From assembly GCA_028819675.1 (NCBI GenBank), contig JAPPKT010000320.1, forward strand, positions 1-5,483: DNA of 5,483 nt. The letters are read 5' to 3'. Shown piece after piece: positions 1 to 5,483 of this stretch (its first letter is position 1; the number at the start of each line of letters is the position of its first letter). The translations under genes and the position numbers were made by a program. The notes under the pieces were generated by a model, which was given only the letters and a program-made list of their open reading frames with translations, made no database searches and was not told the DNA's origin. The stretch is from Caldilineaceae bacterium (GTDB lineage Bacteria; Chloroflexota; Anaerolineae; Caldilineales; Caldilineaceae).

Positions 1-52
1 CGAGGAGGTTGGGGCTGTCTTCTTCGTTGACGATGGCGATGACTAACTTCAT
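1..52 (-). CDS. darA: Start of a PII-like cyclic-di-AMP receptor (DarA/YaaQ family), cut by the window edge
   Basis: Only the first 17 codons are present, reading MKLVIAIVNEEDSPNLL, and the gene runs off the low-coordinate edge. This matches the typical opening of the DarA/YaaQ (PstA, DUF970) family: a first beta strand starting MKL-hydrophobic-A-hydrophobic-V, then an acidic turn with D and a following N/R-L-L helix start. Family members are small (about 110 residues) cytoplasmic trimers with a PII-like fold that bind cyclic-di-AMP. In Bacillus the gene lies beside tmk, and a tmk end is also present in this window on the same strand, which supports the call. The ATG has no Shine-Dalgarno-like sequence before it; a period-7 A-rich repeat abuts it directly. 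The gene is 350 bases from the upstream glycosyltransferase stop, so it may have its own promoter, although none could be identified. Too little protein is visible to test ligand-binding residues. The family call comes from the N-terminus plus neighbourhood. Confidence 0.68.
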   Translation of the reverse strand, partial: MKLVIAIVNEEDSPNLL

Positions 53-87
53 GTTTTTGGTTTTGAGTTTTCAGTTTCTAGTTTTTG
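53..87. repeat. Five-unit degenerate heptamer tandem repeat touching the darA start codon
   Basis: Five consecutive 7-base units, beginning at 53, 60, 67, 74 and 81, all fit GTTTYNN on the plus strand; the first and last are both GTTTTTG. On the minus strand each unit reads NNRAAAC, and the last unit ends immediately before the darA ATG. The repeat therefore occupies the whole region where a ribosome-binding site would be expected and supplies only A-rich, unstructured sequence. It is the most AT-rich stretch of the window. It may be a short tandemly repeated heptamer of the kind dispersed in cyanobacterial and some other genomes, or a local slippage product that serves as an unstructured translation leader. 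Confidence 0.75.
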
Positions 88-249
88 GATTCCGTTGACA
101 TCTTGGGTAGGGCGTCCAGGATTCAACAGGAACGGAAAGTCTGCAGGCGAGTTGGCGGTTGAAGGCGTTCCTTTGGGAGATGACTTGGGCGTTCTCCGAC
201 TTCCAAGGCAGCCCAGCGGAAGGACCAATCAAATCATATCCCATTTCGA
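88..249. other. Gene-free intergenic segment, no recognised content
   Basis: This lies between the heptamer repeat and the first inverted repeat, downstream of the large glycosyltransferase gene and upstream of darA. Short open frames cross it on both strands, but none has a ribosome-binding site or a recognisable product. The longest minus-strand frame starts inside the adjacent hairpin and stops inside the heptamer repeat, so it crosses two non-coding elements. No convincing sigma-70 promoter pointing at darA was found. A TTGACA hexamer at 95-100 points the wrong way and lacks a matching -10. The segment could be part of a longer dispersed repeat or a remnant of a decayed gene; the sequence alone does not decide. 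Confidence 0.5.
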
Positions 250-275
250 CCACATCTGTCTATCGGCAGATGTGG
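250..275. repeat. Perfect 9-bp inverted repeat (hairpin) downstream of the glycosyltransferase gene
   Basis: The arm CCACATCTG at 250-258 pairs perfectly with CAGATGTGG at 267-275, leaving an 8-base loop. In the minus-strand transcript it lies about 130 bases past the stop codon of the large gene. No run of T follows on either strand, so it is not a textbook intrinsic terminator. It could still act as a 3'-end stabiliser, a weak terminator or a protein-binding palindrome, or be part of a dispersed intergenic repeat together with the hairpin at 308-328. Confidence 0.7.
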
Positions 276-307
276 CCGGGTGCGGTCCCAGACTGGGGGG
301 CGTGCCA

Positions 308-328
308 GGGCACCCACAAGGGGTGCCC
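308..328. repeat. Perfect 8-bp GC-rich inverted repeat (hairpin)
   Basis: The arm GGGCACCC at 308-315 pairs with GGGTGCCC at 321-328 around a 5-base loop, ACAAG. It is the first strong hairpin in the transcript after the large gene, about 75 bases past its stop. There is no T-tract after it on the minus strand. On that strand it reads as GTAGGGGCACCCCTTGTGGG at its leading side, a style of sequence familiar from multicopy intergenic palindromes in high-GC genomes; that resemblance is from memory and unproven. A smaller palindrome, CCCAG-a-CTGGG, lies beside it at 287-297. Confidence 0.68.
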
Positions 329-402
329 CTACCGGTATCTTTGGCGGGAAAGGCGATGTACCGGTTGGCGCGCTTGTGCCTCCTTTCCACATAGTTGCAG
401 GT

Positions 403-3400
403 TCATCTGCCGTTGGCCTCATTCTCAAATTCGGAGAGAACGACTGAGTCCAGGCCTCTCTCCGTCATGATCTTGGGCGCGCCTTCCAGGGATACGTCGT
501 AGAGGCCGGCGATCAGGCGAAGGGGGCCGGGCGGCAGCGTTGCGGGCAGTTGGAGGGCAGTGCTGCTGAATCCTTCTGCCGAATTCAGCTGCAGGATTGG
601 GTCTGCCTGGGAAAGAATGCCGCCGGACTCGTTGAGCAGGTGGACGAATATTTTCTCCCCGCCGGTAAGAGTTGCTTGATCCCCTCTCCAGTCCATGTGC
701 AGGACCAGAATGGCGCCGGCGGTCAGCGTTTGCGGGCTTAGTTGGGCTTTCACCAGTGTAACGCCGTTTTCGAACAGTGCGTCCAACTCTTGCCAGCGCT
801 GCGGGTCGGGTCGGGCGTAGAGGTGCACGGGAAAGATGCCGACCTTCTCCTGCAGGACCTTTCGGAAGCCGGCGGCGAGTGCGTCGGGCGCGATGCCCGA
901 AGCGTCCCAGTTGGGAGCGGGCGCGGCAGGTAGAATGACCCTGAATACGTTGCTGCGGATGAGGGAATCGACCACCTGCGCGGCACCGTCGGCGTCATGG
1001 GGCCTGGGGGGAATCATGAATCGTTGGACGTCGCCTTTGTAGTAGTAGGCGAGGGTGGGGTCGGGGAAGTTCTCGGCGATGCGTACATCTTGTGTGGGCA
1101 TACCGAGGCTCCAGCGATCCAGCGTCCCGGCCAGGGCGCGCCACCCCAATGAACTGCCGCCAGAATAGTGGATGCGCAGGCTGTAGAGGTTGGCGGTAAG
1201 GACGAGGACAATCAGCGCGGCGGCGGAGATCCGGCCGAGCAAGATCCTTGCGAGAGGACTGGGGCGATGGGCTGCAGAATCTGGCCGGCTGCGTGCGCCC
1301 GTTTCACCGTCGACCCAGTAACGCCAGCGCCAGCTCAGGTGCGTGTCAACCCAGCAACTCATCCTGGTAGCGCTGACGGCTATCAGCAGCAGGAAAGGGG
1401 GCAGCGCGGCGACCAGATAGCGTTCGTCGAATATGGGACGCTGGCGTGCGCCGATCCAGGTGGCCAGGAGAGGGATGAACAGGTAGAAGAGAAGGAAAAC
1501 GGTTGCGCTTGACTGGCCGGGCAGAGTCTGCTGTTGGTCTTCGGCGCCATTTGAATGGCTCTCGTCGGTCTGGCTCTCGGGGTCCTGGCCCCCTTCGGTC
1601 CCGCTGCTGTTTTCGGTGCTGTCTCTGTTGCGGAGGCCAAGGGCGAGTCCGGCGACGATGATGGCCCCGGCCAGCAGGCCGCCGGCGAATCGCCAGATCG
1701 GATGGGGGACCGCTTCGCTCAGGGCAAAGACACCGAGGGAGCGCCAAAGCATTGCTCCGAAGGCGGGGGAATCGCCGTTACCGCCGTAGCGGACAAGTGT
1801 GTGCCAGGCGCTGACAAACCAGGGAGCGCATAGGGCAATGGTCAACAGTTGGGCGAGGGTCCAGCGTGTCAGCAGCGCGCCAGCGCCGGAAGGCCAGTTT
1901 TCGAGGGACTGGCCGGCGCGGCGCATCCAGAGGTTGCGCAGCAGCAGGAAGAGGAGAAAGGCGTTGTGTGCCAGGATGACGAATGCGGCGTAGTAATGGA
2001 CCTGGAGAGCGACGGCTGCGCAGAGGGCATAGGCTGCGGGAGCCGGCCAGAGCTTTGGCTGTCGGACAACGCGCAGGGCGAGGACTGTGGCGGCCGCGGT
2101 CAGCGCCAGGCTCAGCGAGTACATGCGGGCATCCTGGCTGTGCCAGATCGCGTAGGTGTTGGCGGCCAGGAGCAGGCTGGCTGTGAGGGCGGTCGGGGTG
2201 CCGAGGCGAAGCTGTTTGGCCAGGTGGAAGACCAGTGGGATGGCCAGCGTCCCGGCGAGGACGGGGATAAATCGCAAGGCGAACTCATGCGTTCCGGCGA
2301 GCTGGAGCCAGGCGTGCTGGAGGAAGTAGCTGCCGACGGGGTGGGGTTCTCGCATCTCCAACGTACGCGCCACGATCTCGGCAGGGGAGCTCAGGCTGAA
2401 GAAGAAGCCGAAGCTCTCATCGCCGCGAAGTTCGCGAAAGCCGAGGCGGAAGAGCCTTAGCAGAAAGCCGAGAAGGAGGACTGTCAGCAGGGCGCCGCGC
2501 TGGAGATGCTTGTTGGCCAGCGCGCGCTGGGCTGCGTGCTGACGATGCCGGCGGGCGAAGGGCGGCGCAGCGGGGCCTGCGAGCCCGGGAGAGGGTTGTG
2601 CCGGTTTGCGTTTGTGCCGGTCAAGCGAATCATGGGCGCGCTGCCAGGCGGTTCGGGCCGCGGCCAGTAGTTGAAGGCGAAGGGCAATGAACAGGCCGAC
2701 CCAGCCTACTGCGCTGGCGGCCAGGCCCCAGACTGCGCTGCGGGGTCGATAGACGAGTTCGAGGGTGCCGGATCCGGCGGGTACGGGTATGGCAAGGAAT
2801 GCCCGATGGGCGCGGGCCACCGGGAGAGAGTGTTCACCTTGCCAGCGGGCCTGCCAGCCGGGCAGCCACTTCTCGCTGAGGAAGAGGAGGCCGCGCTGTG
2901 CGCTCCGGATGTGGATTTGCAGATGCCCGGCGGCAACGCGTTCGACCAGCAGGTCGGCCTGGCCACCGTCGCCGAGGTTCATACGCCCATCCTGCCAGTT
3001 GTTTCCCAGCGCCTCGGCATGGGAGGGGGGGACCAGGAGCTCGTCACGGATGTTGAAGGCGGGGTCGGCCAGAAGGGCAAGGGCTTCGCTGTCGTCGACA
3101 GTGCGAGCGTTCTGGGTCCACCAGAGTCGAGGGGAGATCGACTCAAGCACGTGAAGGTAGGTGGTCGAGCTTTGCGGCCGGGGGAATTCGGCCAGCCGCT
3201 GGCTTGGGACGGGCAGCTCGTGCATCCAGGTGAGAACGGTGCCGGTTCCGGTCAGCTCCCACATGCGCTCGAGGGGGAAATCGGTGATGAAGGCGTTGTA
3301 TTTGGCGTGGCGGAGGGGGCTTTTGCCGAGGACGTCCTCCCAGCCGAGGAGCAGGCCGCTGTTGCGCGAGACGCGATGCTCGTTGTAGACGCGTGGCGGG

Positions 3401-5070
3401 AGCGAGTTGGGGCGTTCGGCGAGAGAGTGTGAGGCATCGAGCACGGCCGCGGCCTCTGGGGGCACCAGGCCATCTCTTACCCGCGGGCCGAAGGAATGGT
3501 TGGTTGCGAAGTTGACGATGAATAGGTCGAGCAGGGCCAGGGGGATCAATAAGATGAGGCGCGGGCGGGCGACCGGCTGGTCGCGAGCGAGTCGCGGTCC
3601 GGTCAGGATGGCGAAGGTGAGGGCGATGAGCAGTGTCATGACGCTGGGCCAGAGGAGGTCCGAGTCGGCGATGCCGGCGCGGGCGGGAAGCTGCCGCCAG
3701 GTCCAGAACGGGGTCAGGGCGGCAGCGACGGCGGCGGCGAAACCATAGCAGAGCGTTCGCCTGCGGGGCGCGGACAGGGTGGGCAGAAGCGCCAAGCCGT
3801 AGCCGCTGAGGACGCTCAGGGAGAAGGCAACGAGAAATATGGCCCGCTCCTGGCCTCGAAAGAGCTCGCCGCCGGGCGTGAACCGATAGAAGAGGCTGTA
3901 GAGCGGCAGTCTGCTGCCATAGGAGAGGAGGAGGGCGGCAGCGCCGCAGATTACGAAGTAGAAGGCGGCGGCACGGGCGTGGGGCGCGGCGCCTAGCCAG
4001 GAGAAATTGGATGAGAACAGGGTGACGACGGCGACGAGGGTCAGGCCAAGCGCCGCCACGCCTACGTATTGCGGGGCGTAGACCGTGAAGAGGCCGGGAA
4101 GCAGATATTGGAGTGTATCTCTGAAGGCGAAGCCGCCGCCGGCCTGCTGGAAGGTGAGGGAGGCGCGAACGGAGTGTTGTACGAATTCATAGACCGGCCA
4201 GAGCTGGGCCAGCGTCAGGATGACCAGGACGGTGACATAGGCGGTTACCAAGCCGGCGTACAGGAGTGCTCTGGCAGAGAGGGCCTTATAGACGGCCCTG
4301 CCGGCCGTGCCATTTCCTCGATGCCTGTTCAGATCGCTGGCGAAGAGCATCAGCATCCAGCCGCCGACGGCGTAGGAGAGGAAGAGAAAGGTCTGGGGAT
4401 GGCCGCCGAAGAAGGCGACGGCGTGCACGCCGGCCGCGGCCAGCCAGCGTTTCCATGGGGGGAATAGGCGGGAAAGGCCGGTAGCCGCGGGCGGTGCGTG
4501 GCCTCCAGCGGCGGTGTCTTCGGAGTTTCCCGTTCGCGCGCGGCCCGCCCCCGGCAGAAGGAGAAGGAGGATGGCGGGCAGCCAGACGGCGACGCGCAGG
4601 ATGCCGATCTGCACCGGGACGTAGCCGGTGATGTAGCCGGAGAAGCCGAAGATTGCGCCGGCAGTGAATGCGGCCATTTTGCTGCCGGTCAGGCGGCGGA
4701 CGAGCAGGTAAGTGAAGAGGCAGGCGAGAAAGATATGGAGGGCGGCCTCGACCTGCAGCCAGTAGAGCCTTCCCACGGGGCTGCGGTCGAAGCTTGTGAG
4801 GAGGAGCAGCGCGTTGCTGACAGGGTAGAACACGGCGGACTGGGCGTCGGCGAGGAAGGGGTGGCCGGAGAAGGTGTGCGGGTCCCAGAGGGGCAGCCGC
4901 AGGTCGAGGATGGCGGACTGTTGAAAGAGGCTGAAGGGCAGGAAGTGGCGGGTGAAGTCGCTGTCGGGGAAGGCGGTCAGGCCCAGCAGGTGGGGCGCGA
5001 AGAAGAGAAGGACGAAGGCGCCGTAGGCGAGGGCGACGGGAAAGGCCGGCGGCTGAAGCGGGCGCTTCAT
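403..5070 (-). CDS. Giant two-module GT-C membrane glycosyltransferase: YfhO-like module fused to ArnT/PMT-like (GT39) module
   Basis: The 1555-residue protein probably transfers sugars from polyprenyl-phosphate carriers to an envelope acceptor on the outer membrane face; donor and acceptor are unknown. Basic residues 2-3 precede the first helix (about 10-31), placing the next loop outside. YfhO-like traits in order are the loop with D36 and D38, PLWDPHTFSGHPFLADAQ (60-77), FGGHPQ (221-226), the PGGELFRGQER block (399-409), the RVYNEHRVSRNSG block (560-572) and the closing KWLPGWQARW domain (734-743) with a last helix near 780-800. A basic, proline-rich linker (805-858) follows. GT39-like traits are RGDESF with D884 and E885, REPHP (907-911), HSQDARMYSL (977-986), VHYYA (1024-1028) and FDERYL (1214-1219). 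Residues 1300-1555 are soluble and end in a probable beta-sandwich. The ATG is the only usual start codon after an in-frame TGA 16 codons upstream; no Shine-Dalgarno is visible. The ATG overlaps a preceding tiny ORF by four bases. Module calls are strong; activity and substrate are inferred. Confidence 0.88.
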   Translation of the reverse strand: MKRPLQPPAFPVALAYGAFVLLFFAPHLLGLTAFPDSDFTRHFLPFSLFQQSAILDLRLPLWDPHTFSGHPFLADAQSAVFYPVSNALLLLTSFDRSPVGRLYWLQVEAALHIFLACLFTYLLVRRLTGSKMAAFTAGAIFGFSGYITGYVPVQIGILRVAVWLPAILLLLLPGAGRARTGNSEDTAAGGHAPPAATGLSRLFPPWKRWLAAAGVHAVAFFGGHPQTFLFLSYAVGGWMLMLFASDLNRHRGNGTAGRAVYKALSARALLYAGLVTAYVTVLVILTLAQLWPVYEFVQHSVRASLTFQQAGGGFAFRDTLQYLLPGLFTVYAPQYVGVAALGLTLVAVVTLFSSNFSWLGAAPHARAAAFYFVICGAAALLLSYGSRLPLYSLFYRFTPGGELFRGQERAIFLVAFSLSVLSGYGLALLPTLSAPRRRTLCYGFAAAVAAALTPFWTWRQLPARAGIADSDLLWPSVMTLLIALTFAILTGPRLARDQPVARPRLILLIPLALLDLFIVNFATNHSFGPRVRDGLVPPEAAAVLDASHSLAERPNSLPPRVYNEHRVSRNSGLLLGWEDVLGKSPLRHAKYNAFITDFPLERMWELTGTGTVLTWMHELPVPSQRLAEFPRPQSSTTYLHVLESISPRLWWTQNARTVDDSEALALLADPAFNIRDELLVPPSHAEALGNNWQDGRMNLGDGGQADLLVERVAAGHLQIHIRSAQRGLLFLSEKWLPGWQARWQGEHSLPVARAHRAFLAIPVPAGSGTLELVYRPRSAVWGLAASAVGWVGLFIALRLQLLAAARTAWQRAHDSLDRHKRKPAQPSPGLAGPAAPPFARRHRQHAAQRALANKHLQRGALLTVLLLGFLLRLFRLGFRELRGDESFGFFFSLSSPAEIVARTLEMREPHPVGSYFLQHAWLQLAGTHEFALRFIPVLAGTLAIPLVFHLAKQLRLGTPTALTASLLLAANTYAIWHSQDARMYSLSLALTAAATVLALRVVRQPKLWPAPAAYALCAAVALQVHYYAAFVILAHNAFLLFLLLRNLWMRRAGQSLENWPSGAGALLTRWTLAQLLTIALCAPWFVSAWHTLVRYGGNGDSPAFGAMLWRSLGVFALSEAVPHPIWRFAGGLLAGAIIVAGLALGLRNRDSTENSSGTEGGQDPESQTDESHSNGAEDQQQTLPGQSSATVFLLFYLFIPLLATWIGARQRPIFDERYLVAALPPFLLLIAVSATRMSCWVDTHLSWRWRYWVDGETGARSRPDSAAHRPSPLARILLGRISAAALIVLVLTANLYSLRIHYSGGSSLGWRALAGTLDRWSLGMPTQDVRIAENFPDPTLAYYYKGDVQRFMIPPRPHDADGAAQVVDSLIRSNVFRVILPAAPAPNWDASGIAPDALAAGFRKVLQEKVGIFPVHLYARPDPQRWQELDALFENGVTLVKAQLSPQTLTAGAILVLHMDWRGDQATLTGGEKIFVHLLNESGGILSQADPILQLNSAEGFSSTALQLPATLPPGPLRLIAGLYDVSLEGAPKIMTERGLDSVVLSEFENEANGR

Positions 5071-5153
5071 CTGTCTGTGGCAGGGGGGTGCAGGCGGGTG
5101 GGCGCGACAACGAGTTCAACCGCATTGGGGAGGGGGGGATGGAGGCGAGTCAT
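5067..5153 (-). CDS. Tiny 28-codon ORF overlapping the glycosyltransferase start; doubtful as a protein
   Basis: The frame opens with the ATG that directly follows the TAA of the preceding 46-codon ORF and closes with a TGA sharing four bases (ATGA) with the start of the large gene. The peptide is hydrophilic and proline-rich and contains TRLHPP twice, at residues 2-7 and 19-24. The two copies come from an imperfect 51-base-spaced DNA direct repeat with 14 of 18 bases identical. No domain or signal peptide is recognisable, and no Shine-Dalgarno precedes it. If translated, its likely role would be to deliver ribosomes to the large gene, which lacks its own binding site. It may equally be a chance open frame in a C-rich leader with a run of seven C. 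Confidence 0.3.
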   Translation of the reverse strand: MTRLHPPLPNAVELVVAPTRLHPPATDR

Positions 5154-5294
5154 TTACCGGTTCGTCAAGTAGACAATTCCGGCCAGTGCGCGGCCAAGTT
5201 GAGGCGCGTTTAGGTATAAGGGGTTGGACGAAGGCGCGGACAGGTCCCACAGGCGGACCAGGAGATGCGGAAACGGTGCTGATTTCACCTTCAT
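5154..5294 (-). CDS. Small 46-codon ORF overlapping the tmk stop; unknown, possibly a coupling ORF
   Basis: The ATG shares four bases (ATGA) with the tmk stop codon, the classic geometry for termination-reinitiation, and the TAA is followed at once by the ATG of the next tiny ORF. The peptide starts MKVKSAPFPHLLVRLWDL and has no recognised domain, no clear transmembrane helix and no signal peptide. About 70% of its third codon positions are G or C, lower than the strongly GC-biased codons at the start of the large gene, which argues against a long-conserved protein. No Shine-Dalgarno is visible. It is reported because of its junctions, not because of its sequence. It could be a small unstudied protein, a leader whose translation matters, or chance. 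Confidence 0.33.
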   Translation of the reverse strand: MKVKSAPFPHLLVRLWDLSAPSSNPLYLNAPQLGRALAGIVYLTNR

Positions 5295-5483
5295 CGGCTG
5301 GGCGCGGGGGCGGGGAGTTTGTGCTGGACTGCGCGGATGATGTCCTGATTGACTTCGTCGCGGGAGCGGCTGGCGTCGATGACGGTCCAGCGTTGGGGCT
5401 CCTGGGCGATGAGCTGGCGGTAGCCGGATTCGACGCGCTGGTAGAAGGAGAGCTCCTGGGCGTCGAGGCGGTTCCAGTCGCCG
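5291..5483 (-). CDS. tmk: Thymidylate kinase (dTMP kinase), C-terminal end only
   Basis: The last 63 codons are present, starting GDWNRLDAQELSFYQRVESG and ending APAPSR before TGA; the rest lies beyond the high-coordinate edge. Thymidylate kinase phosphorylates dTMP to dTDP with ATP in the cytoplasm, an essential step of dTTP synthesis. The family's C-terminal signature is clear: R-L-(D/E)-x-x-x-x-x-F-(H/Y)-x-R-V-x-x-G-Y, then a short helix, the EPQRW turn, the strand VIDAS, and a final helix with the pattern D-x-V-x-x-x-I. The frame has no stops or shifts. The stop codon is embedded in an ATGA overlap with a 46-codon ORF. Together with the darA start at the other end of the window, it matches the tmk-darA neighbourhood known from Bacillus. 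The P-loop and dTMP-binding residues lie outside the window and cannot be checked. Confidence 0.92.
   Translation of the reverse strand, partial: GDWNRLDAQELSFYQRVESGYRQLIAQEPQRWTVIDASRSRDEVNQDIIRAVQHKLPAPAPSR

Noticed and set aside
95..123. TTGACA -35-like hexamer at 95-100 on the plus strand
   Set aside because: No acceptable -10 box follows at 16-18 bases, and it points away from darA into the antisense of the giant gene.
71..253. Minus-strand 60-codon frame between the giant gene and darA
   Set aside because: It starts within one arm of the hairpin and ends within the heptamer repeat, has no ribosome-binding site, and its product matches nothing I recognise.
250..328. Tandem intrinsic terminators for the giant gene
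   Set aside because: The stems are strong, but no T-rich tract follows either hairpin on the minus strand, so a Rho-independent terminator is not supported.
2671..3432. Plus-strand open frame of 253 codons antisense to the YfhO-like module
   Set aside because: Antisense shadow of a GC-rich coding region with no recognisable domain.
4286..5125. Long minus-strand open frame of 279 codons starting upstream of the giant gene
   Set aside because: It is an alternate-frame shadow of the giant gene: Arg/Pro/Leu-rich low-complexity product, no domain, while the overlapping frame has clear YfhO-like motifs.
4498..5172. Long plus-strand open frame of 224 codons antisense to the giant gene's 5' part
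   Set aside because: Composition is Gly/Glu/Ala-rich with no fold signature, as expected for the antisense of GC-rich, GC3-biased codons; no ribosome-binding site or family resemblance.
5168..5197. Possible minus-strand promoter: TTGGCC and TCTACT with an 18-base spacer
   Set aside because: Each box matches only 4 of 6 consensus bases in GC-rich DNA, which is common by chance; the stop-start chain gives a simpler expression route.

Overview
The window is GC-rich bacterial DNA with all recognisable genes on the minus strand. In transcription order (high to low coordinate) they are the 3' end of a thymidylate kinase gene (tmk), a 220-base stretch with two tiny abutting ORFs, one very large membrane-protein gene of 1555 codons, a 350-base gene-free gap with repeats and hairpins, and the first 17 codons of a gene resembling the cyclic-di-AMP receptor DarA/YaaQ. 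No rRNA, tRNA, CRISPR array, transposase or phage gene was seen.

The large gene is the centre of interest. Its protein joins two complete multi-spanning modules that are normally separate proteins. The N-terminal ~800 residues look like a full-length YfhO-type GT-C membrane protein. Residues ~860-1300 look like an ArnT/PMT-like (GT39) polyprenyl-phosphate-sugar glycosyltransferase. A C-terminal soluble part of ~250 residues follows, ending in a probable beta-sandwich. A basic, proline-rich linker joins the modules and contains no ATG, GTG or TTG codon, so the second module can only be made as part of the fusion. The inferred role is glycosylation of an envelope polymer, lipid or protein on the outer face of the membrane; donor and acceptor are unknown.

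In Bacillus, tmk lies next to yaaQ/darA. The flanks here match that pair, so the glycosyltransferase gene appears to sit inside a conserved housekeeping neighbourhood. The tmk stop, the two tiny ORFs and the large gene form an unbroken chain of overlapping or touching stop and start codons, which suggests translational coupling, although the two peptides may not matter in themselves. Between the large gene and darA, the sequence changes to non-coding DNA with two strong inverted repeats and a five-unit, period-7 repeat that runs directly into the darA start codon.

The organism is most likely a member of Chloroflexota (for example Anaerolineae). This rests on the high GC, the tmk/darA neighbourhood, and the style of large GT39-like protein with a C-terminal beta-sandwich. 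It is an inference, not a demonstrated identity.
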